Shown: positions 1-12,225 of the stretch, piece after piece | How the letters are laid out: every line of letters begins with the position of its first letter | Position numbering within the stretch: position 1 is the first letter of the stretch | Source of the DNA: Anastatus disparis | Taxonomy: Eukaryota; Arthropoda; Insecta; Hymenoptera; Eupelmidae | Length of the DNA: 64,000 nucleotides | NCBI GenBank assembly: GCA_017163975.1 | Contig: JAFFSR010000244.1 | Location: forward strand, 12,339,501 to 12,403,500 | Direction: 5' to 3' | Translations under genes and position numbers: made by a program | The notes under the pieces: model-generated | What the model was told of the DNA's origin: nothing | Seen by the model: only the letters and a program-made list of their open reading frames with translations | Databases searched by the model: none

Positions 1-1517
1 TAAGGTGGGGGATATACGTGTGGGTGGAATAGGTTAGGTATTTAGAAATAAATTTAATGTTTGAATAGGATCGCATGAGTCATTGATTATTTTTTTGGTT
101 ATTTTCGTATTTATTAAGTCACTGATAAGAAATTCATAGGTGGGATCAAGAGATTTATGATTTTAATTTACGTGTTGTGGAAAATGTCTATGCATTTTAA
201 ATTGAATCATCTGCAATTTGTTTTCATCATTTTCTAATTGATATCTTAATTGATTATTTTTGCATTGATATGATAATTATTATCTTTTTCTAAATAATAT
301 ATCGGTATTACTATCTAAAGTAGTAGTAATCAATTATACCAGGAATTAGCAAGTTAACTTCAAACTTTATCTATTTCAAGTAGATATTATTTCAAATATA
401 CTGTTTAATATTTTTTCTAAATGTACTAAAAAAAATATGTAGATTGTATGTTTGAAATACTTGTTTAATAATTAGTTAAAGTTGTACTTATTAAAAAAAA
501 TTGTTATTTTAAAATAACTTTTAATGACATGATGTATTAATAATGTTCCTTGAAACTTGCATTATTTATGAAAAAAAAAAGAAATTGTAGTAAGAATAAA
601 TGAAATTATATTTTTATTTAAAGATAATGTTATCTTGTTCCATTTTCTATTACATTTTGGGTGAATTATAAGCACTAATTTTTATTCATGATTCATGAAT
701 TCATTTGTGCAATGATAATATCTAGACTAGTTAGATAAACTATCAACTATAAATATTTTTTTTGAATTATTCATTATATTGTGTGATTCATACTTGATGA
801 TATAAGATTTATATAAGATTTATAATTAACTATTGTAATATTTACCTATGGAATGTAAATATAAGTATTTAAACATTTTTACTTTTTCTCTTACGAATTC
901 TACAAGATTGTTATAAAAAATTTTAAATAAAGAAAACAAAATTAATGAATAATGAAAAAGTTGTACAATTATTTTTATAATTATTTTCACTCTGTTAGTC
1001 AACTTTTTCTATTAAATAAACTTAATACAAGATATCTTATAAGCAATCTCTACTTACGTGTACATGAAATTTGATACTTTTATGATTTAAATTTCTCTGA
1101 ACTTCTTGTCTTTTGATCCTTAGTAACAAAGAAGAAAATGGGTGCATATTCAATTTCTCCATTGTGATACAGAACCTGAAATGAGACAATTATTAACAGT
1201 TTATAAATAATTAATATTTAATAAAAATAAAGATTAATTAATATTGAATAAAAATTAATTTATATTATAACTATTTAATTTTATTGTAATAATTACAAAA
1301 CACAAATTTAAATTTTATCAAATGTATTATACTTTAATATTTTATTTTACTCTTCAAATTATTTATCGAGTTATCTACATTAATAGTTAAAAATAAAATG
1401 TTACAATTTTAAGAAAGTAATTAAAATTTTTTTTTTTAAGTTGTGAATGTTGTTTATGATTGATAGAAAAATATTTTATATACATGAAAAGTATTTATCA
1501 AATGATTATTTTTGTAG
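1..1517. other. Upstream intron of SCAMP, mostly non-coding
   Basis: This is A/T-rich sequence without a convincing plus-strand exon. The first visible SCAMP exon opens at an acceptor (TTTTTGTAG, ending at 1517). The usual SCAMP start exon, a short piece with an NPF motif, was not found here and probably lies left of the window. The only coding-like patch is a minus-strand candidate exon near 1058-1175, listed separately. Confidence 0.5.
1058..1175 (-). other. Candidate exon of an unidentified minus-strand gene
   Basis: On the minus strand a good acceptor (TTGTCTCATTTCAG) is followed by a frame of 31 residues that ends at TAA (1080-1082). It begins VLYHNGEIEYAPIFFFV and looks like a conserved terminal exon. 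A second frame stays open to a consensus donor (GTAAGT) at 1056-1057 and contains ATGs, so an internal or 5' exon is also possible. I do not recognise either peptide. The patch lies inside what should be the first SCAMP intron, so it would be a nested gene, the end of a gene to the left, or a decayed remnant. Confidence is low because only one exon is visible. Confidence 0.3.
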
Positions 1518-3840
1518 GATCCAGCAGTACGTAAAGCAGCAAGTTCAATACAAAACAAAGGGATTGATGATTACAATCCATTCGCGGACCAACCAGGAAA
1601 TGCGGGTACACAAGTCAGAGGAGCTTCCAACCCTCCAATCTATGGAGGTACAGCAGCAACAGCAGCAGCACAACAGCCTGCAATGTTACAAACATCGAGT
1701 CAAGCAGCTCCACCACCTAATTATACTCGTAGTCCTCAACAAACAATTCCGCCATCCAGTAGTGGAATGTTTTCACCTACAAGTGTAAGTCTTTTAAATT
1801 TCAAAGTAATTATATACTATGATTACATCTATAATTATTGCTTAAAAATTGTTACTTATAGTATTCTATTTTAGAAAATTTGTGTAAATATTTTTTGATT
1901 TACTGTATTAATGAAAACTTTGACTTTATTTGCATATAATAAGAAATTATTATGTATACGAATAATTCAGATTTGAAGAACTTAAATTTTATTTTTGTAT
2001 ATTTTAGCAACCACCAAATGAGTCTTGGAAAAGAAATGAACAAGATATGGCCAATACACCTTATTATCGTATGTGAAATAAAAACTATTTTCTTAATCAA
2101 AAAGAAACATTTATATAGATTCTTTAATAAAATAAATATTATTTTACTGTAGCAAGAAGAAATAACTGGCCCCCATTACCTGAAAAATGTTGTGTACAAC
2201 CCTGTTTTTATCAAGATATTGATGTAGAAATACAAACTGACTTTCAAAAAATCGTCCGACAACTTTATTATTTATGGATGTGTAAGTTTCTTTAAAGTCC
2301 TCTAAAATTTAAATGAAAAATAAACATTCAATTGTTTTTAAAAGTAATTACATAGTTTTTAAATAAAATTTTAATTATATTACATATACTGAATTTAAAA
2401 TATTTTTACAGTTCATGGATTGGTACTGGTACTAAATGTAGTTGGTGGCTTTGCCTTATTAATAGCTTTTGGCTCTTTTGAAACATTTGGAATGGGAATT
2501 CTTTATCTCATTCTTTTCACGCCATTCTCTTTTGTTTGCTGGTTTAGACCAGCATACCAAGCTTTTAAGTATGTACAACATCAAAAACCTTAAATTAACT
2601 CTAAAAACTGATAAATATTACAAATTAAAGTAATTATTTTTATTTTGCAGGAATGACAGTTCCTTTAATTTTATGGTATTTTTCTTTGTATTCTTTTTCC
2701 AAGTTGTTGTAACAGTTATCCAAAGTATTGGAATCCCTGGATCAGGTGCATGGTAATAATAATTCAATTTATTTGTTGAAGTAACAGCATATTTCTGTCC
2801 ATTACAATATATTTAAAGTGTAATATTAAATAAAATATACAACAAATATGTAATATGTTGAAAATTATGTGTCGAATTAACATTTTGAGTGATAATACGT
2901 AATTGTTGTGTTTCTAATGTCTACATTATAAATTTGTGATCATTTAGATTTAAAATAGAATTTAAATTATATTTTAGTCAAGTTAAAATAGTAGAAGTCA
3001 AATCATTAATTATAAATTATTATTTAATTGTTACTTTTATTTATAAAGTCTATTTTTATTCAAGTGGAATCATCACAGCCCTTACAACATTTAAGTCATC
3101 AGCTCTTGTAGGAACCCTTTTATTCCTCATCGCTATAACGTTTATTGTGGCAGCAACTGGTGATGTCGTGCTACTGATGAAGGTAAAATAAATTTTTTTT
3201 TTGCTATTCTAACTCCAAAATCGCCACTTCGTTGCTTTTTCTTGGCTCTCATAGCAAAAAATACGGTTCGCAACTGGTATGAAATGTACTATTTTTGTTC
3301 ATGTGTAAAAGAATTTTATAGAAACCCTATTTTTTTTTAAATTATACTACTTTTAAATTAAATTGTCTTATAAAAAACTGGTTAAAAAAATTCATTAATT
3401 TTTTTTTAAAAGTAAAATTATTTTATGATTGAAAAAATTTAATTTAATTTGAAATGAATAATATTAATAACATATAAGAGCAACATTTTTATAAAAATTA
3501 ATCTTAAAAATCAATTTTAGATTAAATAATTTTTCACTCATATTGATTTAGTATATTATGAATTAGATTTATACAATAAAAAGATTTAAAAAAAAAAAAA
3601 AAAAGACAAAAGTTATTCTTATTCATAAAATATATTAATAGAAAATAGCAAAACTAATTTCGTTTTGAACTTAAACAGGTACACCGTATTTATCGCAGTA
3701 CTGGAGCAAGTGTATCGAAAGCTCAGGAAGAATTCACATCAACATTCTTGCGTAACGAGCATGTGCAAAACGCCGCGTCGAATGTTGCTGCTAGCGCAGT
3801 CCGAGCTCAAGTTAATAATATGACGCAGCCGCGTTATTGA
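1518..3840 (+). CDS. Scamp: Secretory carrier-associated membrane protein (SCAMP), 5' partial
   Basis: SCAMPs are four-pass membrane proteins of post-Golgi and endosomal recycling vesicles, acting in exocytosis and endocytosis. Exons: 1518-1784, 2008-2068, 2153-2281, 2412-2568, 2651-2752, 3065-3182 and 3679-3840. All junctions are GT-AG and in phase, giving 331 visible residues before TGA. The N-terminal part has an NPF motif (YNPFAD), typical of EH-domain binding, then an Ala/Gln/Pro-rich stretch. Four hydrophobic segments follow at about visible residues 154-174, 180-200, 207-232 and 250-275. The conserved cytosolic loop [11 protein letters not shown] lies between the second and third segments and matches the SCAMP signature peptide. 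The C-terminal cytosolic tail ends NNMTQPRY. The start codon exon is missing and must lie upstream. AATAAA signals follow the stop near 3862 and 3886. The family call is firm; the SCAMP subtype is not. Confidence 0.93.
3183..3678. other. Last SCAMP intron with a possible fold-back remnant
   Basis: This 496 bp intron includes a G/C-richer patch (about 3205-3294) ending in AATGTACTATT, the same motif that bounds the fold-back elements at 15078, 23452 and 54726. A short inverted pair (TTGCTAT / ATAGCAA) surrounds part of it. No coding potential is seen. Confidence 0.3.
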
Positions 3841-4846
3841 AGTAATTGCGATATAAGGGAAAAAATAAATGAATAATTGAGGAAAAAATAAAGAACTCTA
3901 TTCAGGTACAATAAATGAAGGAATTATATGTTGTTAAAATCGATATTTATTTTTTACAAAAAAGGCCTTTTTATTAAATTAAATATTTATTTAACGGTAT
4001 CAATGAACAGTTATGCTGTGTAAACTATAAAATACAGATAAATTTTGTAAAATAATATTTACTATTTATTAATAATTTGTTTACAATCATTTGAGTGAAT
4101 CATTGCGCGAATCATTGTTTGAATTAAACTGTTCTTTTACAACGTAAAATATAATTTATTCTCGAGTATCGAGAGCGCGCATCAATGAAGAGTAACAAGT
4201 GTGAGTTAAATATTTTCAATAGAAAAAGATTAAATGTATAGGAAGGAGTCAAATAAACATTTTTGTGCGTTATGATGAGACAGTGTATCTATGTTTGTTG
4301 CGATGGGAAAATGTAATGCGCAGAGTTAACGTTCTAACTGCTCTCTCACTCCAACGGTTTTTTCTTTTGCGCATTATGCATTTTCTCTACTTATAATTTG
4401 TAAATTAATTTTCTTGCTTTTCTCTTTTCTCAAACTCTATACAAAAAAAGTTTTTATCAAAAAATTTATTACTTTCGATTTTTTCTTAATAAAAGCTTTA
4501 AATTATAAATAATTGTTTTTCGTGTTACTACAGCATTCCAATATTTTACTTTATATGTACATTTAATGTTTTAATAAATTAATAAAAAGAAACGCCTTTA
4601 GGAATGCGTGCAACACACAATTTTCCATAATGCAGTATTATTACCAAAAAATGCTGTAAAATAAATTCAAATTTTTAGTCTTCATGTTTTAATTCTTACA
4701 CAAATTTTACAATTAAAAAAAGTTCAACTATGGAAAGATATATTATATACAAAATAAAAATTGTGTTTTCAAAGAATCTTTTTTTGAATTTTTCAAAGGA
4801 CTAGAATTACATCATGTATAGTGAAATTGTTTTATTTTTATTTGGT
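3841..4846. other. SCAMP 3' UTR and tail-to-tail gap to MCM9
   Basis: This non-coding stretch between the SCAMP stop and the MCM9 stop on the other strand contains AATAAA signals near 3862 and 3886 for SCAMP. The MCM9 3' UTR should run leftwards from 4846. I see nothing else here. Confidence 0.6.
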
Positions 4847-7800
4847 CTATAGAAGTTCTATGAGTTCATCCAAATCAAGCATACTGAGTAGCTCTGCTCC
4901 TGCAAATAAGGCCGCTATTATGTTTTTTTTTCTTTAACATGGCTTAGCGTTTATCATGTATTATATTAAAATTTCTTCTGTATTCATAAAAGTCATTAAA
5001 ATATTTTCAAAATGTTACAATCATGTGAATTTTCTTTTATTATAAAATATCAATACCTTCTTGTTTATATGTGTTCATAGCATTCACCGGAAATTTATTA
5101 TCATCATTTCCTACTCCATTAGTCAAATTTATTAATTTTGTTGCGAAAATTGCATCAATCATAAGTACTTCAGATCTATACATAAGTTTAGCATGACCTT
5201 CTGCTAATCTGAAATAATATATTTTTAAAAAAAATAGTTTTTAAATTTGATTTTTATATATTAATTTTGAATTTTTCGAAAATATTTTGTGTTAAATTTT
5301 TTATTTTATCCATAAATATTTTTTTTAGAATAAAATAAATTATATATTCTATTTAATAATAAATACCAAAAATTTTTATTCATAAAACTTTTAAAAATTT
5401 AGAAAAATACGTTTCCTTTATTTTATTTTGTTATTAATTAAAGTTTAATAATCTGGCAACAAGACAATTTATTTCATGCAAAATAAAAAATGCATTAAAA
5501 ACCTGACTAAGCTGTCCATTAAGCGAACAGTTGTCCGTTCTTCACGTCTGTCAGGTCTATGCCTGTGGAACATATAAGCTGCACTTAGTATTCTTTCAGC
5601 TTGTTTCGTCATAACTGGCTTGAAGCTATGAATATGCGCGAAATATTCACGTAGCGTTTTCTCGTCCCACAAGCCGTCAGTTTTTAAAAGGCTCAAATGT
5701 CCAGTAGCAGATCTAGAATATTTTAATGATAGAAATATAATAGAACAGTTGAATTAATGTTCATGTCCAAATAATAAAATGAAATTACATCTCAGCGCTT
5801 TCTACTCCAGAAGTATTAAGATTTGTGACATCTTTTCGTACGCTTTCGGATACAGAATAATTTGTAGCATTCTTTAGACTCCTAAAAATTAAATTCAAAT
5901 ATTAAAGTTATATGATTTTAGTTTAAACTACTTTTCAAACTAATAACAAATAAAATTCATAATGCTGAACATTTAAAGTAATATAAAATATTCATACTTG
6001 ATTTTTATAGTAATAATAAGCTTTTTTTAAATTATTTTATTATTAAAATGTATTGATGATTTTAATAAAAACTTACATTTGAGTCTGAAAATCACCTCCA
6101 GTCATAGCAGCTTGAAGAATATGATTTGATACCAATTCATCCCATTGCGGGTCGTGAATATCCCTTATAAAAAGTATTAAATCGAACCTTGAAAGTAAAG
6201 GTCCACCCAATCTCATTTTTACTTCTTCCCCATCAACAAATCTACCACCTACTGGATTGATAGCTGCAACAACTGTGCATCGCGAATTTAAAGTACTAAC
6301 TAAACCAGCTTTTGCAATGGATATGGTCTGTTGTTCCATAGCTTCATGAATGGAAGCCATATCATTGTTGTTCATAGTTGTTAATTCATCAATGCAACAT
6401 ACACCACCATTGGCCGATACTAATGCACCAGCTTCTAAATGCCAACCATCTGAATCCTAAGTTTGATAATATTTTCTTAAATGATCTATAAAATATTGAA
6501 AAATTTATTAAAACAAGTAAAAAATATTACTTTTATGGCTGCAGCTGTAAGACCAGCGGCGGTGGTACCGACTCCTGTGGTTAAGATAGAACGAGCTGCT
6601 AATCTTGCAGCTGTTCGAAGCATTTGAGACTTACCTGTACCAGGATCACCACATAATAATAAATGTGGGTCCCCACGTATTCTTGTACCTGTTATCAGAG
6701 AAAAGCACAACATAATTTTGTTTTATGAGTATAACTGCATTTATTATAATTTTTTTCATTAAAAAAAGTAAAACCTGATCTGGTAGTTTTTGTTACTCCT
6801 CCAGCCAAAATTATAGCAAGTGCCAATTTTAAAGTGTACATGCCATATAACTAAAAAATTATGAGAATTTCAAAATTGGTAGATAAAATATTTTCAAAAC
6901 TTAAAGCATCAAAAGTAAATTTTTACCTGAGGACATATTGATGCAAGAATATTATCTCTACCATTAAGAGGTTTATCATTATATCCTGCCCAATAATTAC
7001 GAAATATTTTTGTTATTTCTTCCCTACAATATTCCGATTCGGAAACTTTTCTTCTCACCAACAAACTATTAGCAAGCAAAAATGTAGTTGATGTACTACG
7101 TTGACCCTCTGCAATATTTCCCCATCTTCTTATTAAAAACCCACTAAATCAAAAAAATAAATTTCAAAGCAATAAGATCAGTGTTATTTTGAAGAAGAAA
7201 TTTAGATTTACCTAATATTAACATGGTCTCCAGATGTACATTTATCAACTAAATCTTCAAGTAAAATGACTTGTAATGCAGTTGTCATTGCACCGTTGAC
7301 ACTTTGTGATTTGTCCTGTAAAAAAATCACAAAAAAACAATTCAAACTAAATTTAAAATAAATGATAATAATTATTTAAAATAAATGAAATTAAAAACTT
7401 TACTTGAATTTTGATTTCTTGATAATCTGCATGTTCTTGGTCTTGTACTGATGTCTCTGGATGTAAACTTTTCTTTTTACATGCTTCGCACTCTCTGACA
7501 TCTGGAATTTTACTTCTTTCCCATTCAAGCTAAAATTAATTAAAATGAATGAAAAATTGTCTGTATTTATAAAAAAATAACTGTACATAATATGTATATG
7601 TATATGTACTTACTTTGACAACAGTAACATGTTTGCATTTTTTACACAATAAATGTTTAGCTAAAATTGAAACTGTTGGTTGAGAAATTCTAACTACAAA
7701 ACCAGTGGTAGAGACTAGCTCTCCAATTTCTGCTTGATCAATATTTTCAGGAACACCATAAATTCTGGTTCTAATCTAAAATATTAAAATTTATTACTTC

Positions 7801-8167
7801 ATACCAGTTTGACTTTTTTAATATTTACTATTTTATGTATATATTTACAGTTTTCTTGACAATCTGATTAGGTTCAGCAATTTCTTCCTGAGCTTCAATA
7901 GCTGAAGAATCACAAATTGGTAAATATTGCCTTGGTCTATTTAAAATTTTATTCGCTTTTTCTGCATCATCTTCAAATAGAACAATAAAACTGAAAAAAA
8001 AAAATCAATTCAATACAAAATTTATCAATAATTTAATATTTGCTCATTTTTTACAAAAGTACTTTTACTTACTCTACATAAATTGGAAAGGATTTAAATT
8101 CATCAGGATCCCTCAGAATTTCTTTAAGTTCATCAGCATGATGTTCAAGAAAGTATTCTTTAAGCAT
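4847..8167 (-). CDS. Mcm9: DNA helicase MCM9, short form
   Basis: MCM9 is an AAA+ helicase that acts with MCM8 in homologous recombination and interstrand cross-link repair. Thirteen exons join in phase: 8167-8073, 7990-7849, 7775-7614, 7529-7404, 7315-7212, 7143-6927, 6850-6775, 6688-6531, 6456-6077, 5881-5789, 5712-5503, 5208-5057 and 4899-4847, giving 655 residues. The N-terminal domain has a zinc-finger set (CKKC then CEAC). The Walker A motif is GDPGTGKS at about residues 323-330. Walker B reads VCCIDEL, the conserved [19 protein letters not shown] follows, and the arginine finger is in [10 protein letters not shown]. The motifs match vertebrate MCM9 much better than MCM2-7. The protein stops soon after the AAA+ lid and winged-helix region, whereas vertebrate MCM9 (over 1100 residues, from memory) has a long C-terminal extension. 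The short last exon (ending LIELL) is in phase and behind a good CAG acceptor, so I read this as the true end, though a longer spliced form cannot be ruled out. Confidence 0.93.
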
Positions 8168-8843
8168 TTTACCAAAAACAATTTTTAATATTTTTAATAT
8201 TAAAAATTAAATACATGAGCACAGCCGTTTGTTTTCATTTGGAATTTTCAAAACATTGTAAGCATGTATAGTGACAAACGTGTTTTTCGCGGTCGATTTT
8301 TAGTATGACATAACCTGAGGAATATTTTTTGTAATATCATATATAGAAGCAATATTAAAGCATCTCTTTCAACAATGTTTTTTTTCGTGATTCTTTTTAT
8401 TTAAACTAAAATTTAAAAATTATTTTCACATTTGACAGTATATAATTTTTAATTTTCTTTCATCTATTAAACACAATAGCTTGATTGGAAATTCCGTTTC
8501 CAATAAGTAACGTCCACATAAACATTTTATATTTTATTTTAACAGCTGTTATTAATCCAAATATTTACTTTTACATTTTAAATTACATGTTATAAAATAT
8601 TTTTTATATTTGTCAAAATTTTAAAAACTACTTGTTTGACCAACCACGGTCTTTGTTTGTGACGTCATATCAGGTGGTTGTGAAATTATAAATATAACCT
8701 CAAATGTTCAGTAATTGTTGTAAACATCGTATACATTTCAATATATTTCTAAATATATAAAATAACAAAATTAAATTTCAATATTTTAAAATTATCAATT
8801 AAGACTTTTAATAATAATATTTAAAAATTTAATTCTATGTAAA
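8168..8843. promoter_or_regulatory. Head-to-head promoter region, MCM9 / COMM-domain gene
   Basis: These 676 bp separate the MCM9 start on the minus strand from the COMM-domain start on the plus strand, so both promoters and 5' UTRs must lie here. A TGACGTCA-like core (GTGACGTCATATC) sits near 8660, a possible CRE/ATF site. I see no clear TATA box for either side. The bidirectional role is inferred from gene layout only. Confidence 0.5.
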
Positions 8844-9513
8844 ATGGAAGATGTTCCTCTTAACAAAATTATTGACGTTTCTTGGCGTTTCGGAGGTATG
8901 TTTAGTTAAAATATTTTTATTTTTTAAGTTTTTTTTCAGTTTAATTAGCGTCATCTTAAAACTTTTTATTTTTTTTATGTATTTACATATAAAATTCTTT
9001 ATTTCTAAATATAAATTTATTTATTTTATAATATGTTAAGAGTAAAATATTTAAAAATAATATGTAAATTGTTTTTGATGCAAAATTCCTCAATAATGCT
9101 GTATTCCATAAGAGCATATTTATCACTTCTTACATTAGCAATATTCATTTATTCAGATAATCAATTAATTAAATGTATGTTAATAAATGCAATAAAATGA
9201 TTTTAGAAAGAAGATAATTATTTTTTTTTTCAATTACTTTTATTATAATCAGTATTACAAAGTTTGTATATTGAAATTAGTATAAATCAATAAAAATTAA
9301 TGCTTGCTACAGAAATAATTTTTACATTTTATTTTAGTGACAGTGGCAAGTAGTGGAACTGATGAAGTTGGAAAGAATTTTTTACAATTGAAAATTTTAT
9401 ATGATGAAGATGGAACTACAAAATCTATATTTACAGAGATGGATTTAAATCAGTTTTATAAATTTTCACATGATCTAGAAAAAGCAAAAAATAGTTTAGA
9501 TATTTTAGTATGA
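8844..9513 (+). CDS. Small COMM-domain protein, COMMD7-like
   Basis: COMMD proteins form hetero-oligomers with CCDC22 and CCDC93 (the Commander complex) in endosomal recycling, and affect NF-kB signalling. There are two exons, 8844-8895 and 9338-9513, joined in phase (17 codons plus one base), encoding 75 residues. The sequence is essentially one COMM domain: WRFGVTVASSGTDEVGKNF, then FLQLKIL, then an EMDLNQFYKF segment near the C-terminus. These resemble COMMD7 (WRFGVTAAS and LPQFYSF in memory). The length is only that of the COMM-only paralogue COMMD6; human COMMD7 has an added N-terminal helical domain of over 100 residues. An upstream coding exon could exist, but the ATG at 8844 directly follows an A-rich leader and I see no acceptor feeding it. 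AATAAA follows near 9562. It is divergent with MCM9. Confidence 0.8.
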
Positions 9514-12225
9514 ATACTATAAAAGAAATATTTTAAAATATTTATTAATATGCGTGTACATAATAAAAAATGATTATTTAAGGCTATTTTAATTATTTGA
9601 TTTTGAGACTTATACAATAAATTATAAAAATATATATATTTTTTTTTCCCTTACTACTCTAATCAGTCCTCTAATATTTTAATTACTTAAATGACTTTGC
9701 TCACAATCAACTGTAATCTGATTGAGCTATCACAGAATTATGCATAATTATGCATAAATTATAAAATTATATATTTACAATACTTGTAACTTTTATGTGT
9801 ATAAAAAATTAGGTGTCTATAAATTTTTAGATTATTTTAACAGTATTAGAAAAAAATAATAAGATTATAAAATCTATATCTAATTTTTCTATTAGTAATG
9901 ATAGTCAGTTTCTCTAAAAGCAGAACATTATTGTTCTCTAAACAGCTACATTTGGCACTTTCAATCTTCTTAAAAAAATTCGCAACGATGAAATGTATAT
10001 TTGTTGACTGCATTATTATTTTATTTGCTATTGACGATTATTTTTTTTTATTGTAGGAGCTCTGGTGATCTGAAAATAAAAAAAAATAAAATTTAATGAA
10101 TTTAAAAATATTTAATAATACTTATGGCACACAAAAAATTTACAAGAAAAAAGCATGCAACAGAGAAGAACATAACAATCTAAAATACATTTTTAAGTTT
10201 TATACTTACTCAGTTTATTAAATGAGAGTACAATAAAAATGCTTAAAATCATGATAAAATAGTTTTTAAAAGACTTTAATCAATAATATATAAAGTATAT
10301 AAAATAATTTTAATAATTTTATTTTTTAATTTAAAAATAACTCATTTATTGTATTGAATTGTTTATAAAACTATATTTTAACTTTATTGGAAGATTAATA
10401 AATGATTTTTTTTATTATTCAACATTGACATGAAATTATTAGATTTTTAACAAATGATTCTTTAAATAGAATTTATTTTAAAATTGGAATTTTCGATTTT
10501 AAAATTTATAATTCAAACTAATAAAATTAAAAGTATATTATTTAAATAGACACATGCAAAAGCGTGGTGGAAAAGAATACAATGGACGAATAGCGAGTAT
10601 AAAATAGGCAATTTTATTATTTCCTTTTATAACATAAAATAATACATATAAATTTAAACTTAACACTTCTTTCTCGCTTTCATAGTCGTCCATTAGTATT
10701 TCAATAAACACCTTTATACAAAAGTTATTTACCGAAAATATCGACAAGCTCAATGTTATTTTCAGCCATAAAAATTATTTACTTGATATAATATTTATTC
10801 TTCATTTGATATAATTATATGGCCAGGTTTTACTTGTTAAAACCATATTTTTACAATTTCTTTAAATATACATATAAATATAAAATACAATACACATAAA
10901 ATTTAAGAAGAAACAAAAACTATCGAAGTTTATGTATATTCGATAATATTAAAATGTGTCATATTTGCCATCGATATTTTTTGAGCAATCAAAAGCTGAA
11001 TAAAAACTTGTACTGGAAAATGTAAAGGAAAATCTAAAATACTATTGTAGATATAAATTATACTCGATAAAAGATAATATGTCTGCTTTGATGATTACGT
11101 CAAATTGTAAAAAAATGCTACTGTGCAATTAATACTGATGGCTACACAATACTTATGGCACGTGTGTTTAAAAAACATATAAAAGCTTAATGGAATGATT
11201 TCAAGCATTTGCTAACTTTTAAACAATTTTCAAAAATTTTAAATAAATGTTTCTTTAGCCCAAAGTTTCCACAAAACAATTAATAACAGATATATTTTAC
11301 ATTCTACAAAAATAAAAAAAAGTAAAATAAAAACTGTACACACAATGTAATAAAGCTTTTACAGTTAAAAGAAAATCATAAAATCAACTGAAATTACAAA
11401 GAAAACAAATTATTAAAAAAAATAAAATTTAAAAATTTTTACATTTTAATTTTTTTAACATTATCCATAAAAATTATGAACAAAAATATTTTAATTTCAA
11501 ATAAATACATCTTTAGTTATCAAATCTATTTTCAAAGTAATTTCAGAGCCAAGTTAACAAGTATTTTTTGGAAAAGAACACTAGACACTGGGTTAAGATT
11601 TCAATTCAATATAAATAAATTAAAAATAAAATACATATTAAAATGCTTTGGTTATCAATTCATTAAATTATTTTATATATATTAATTTTTATAATTATTT
11701 ATCATACAATATTCTAAATAATTTGGGATGCAAATTATTGAATTTCAGTTTGATTTATGAAAAAGTTAATTTCTTATTTATAAAAGTGATTATTTACAAA
11801 ATAACAAATAAAAGATCTATTGTTTTATCTTGTGTACTTTATCCTTTTGATTGACATTCTATTATCTAGCGAATTTCGATTTTTCTGGTCCAGTTATTAA
11901 ATTCAACAAATTAAACTTTTCTCTTACCTTCCAAGTGAAACTAATAAACATTTAATAACATATTTATTTTTTGACACTTTTTTTATCAATTTTTTTTGTT
12001 TTTAAAAATGAAATAATAATGAACTGTAGTCATGCAGTTTTTAGAATCTTTTTACGAAAATTAAATGATTTATTAGTTGCCTTTTAAAGATTGTTTAATT
12101 CAACTTAAAGAACCAGCAAAATCGTTGGTAATAATAATAGATAAAACAGATAATGACATTTGTTTGTCTCATCCCAGCATCTCAAAAATTAAAGAAAAAA
12201 GATAAAAAGTAGGTAAAGGCGTCAG
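9514..12225. other. Tail-to-tail intergenic region, likely long DSTYK 3' UTR
   Basis: These 2.7 kb lie between the COMM-domain stop and the DSTYK stop. They are strongly A/T-rich with no conserved reading frame; short frames near 10538-10753 and 11476-11854 are low-complexity and unlike any family I know. The left end should hold the COMM-gene 3' UTR and the right part the DSTYK 3' UTR. Confidence 0.5.
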
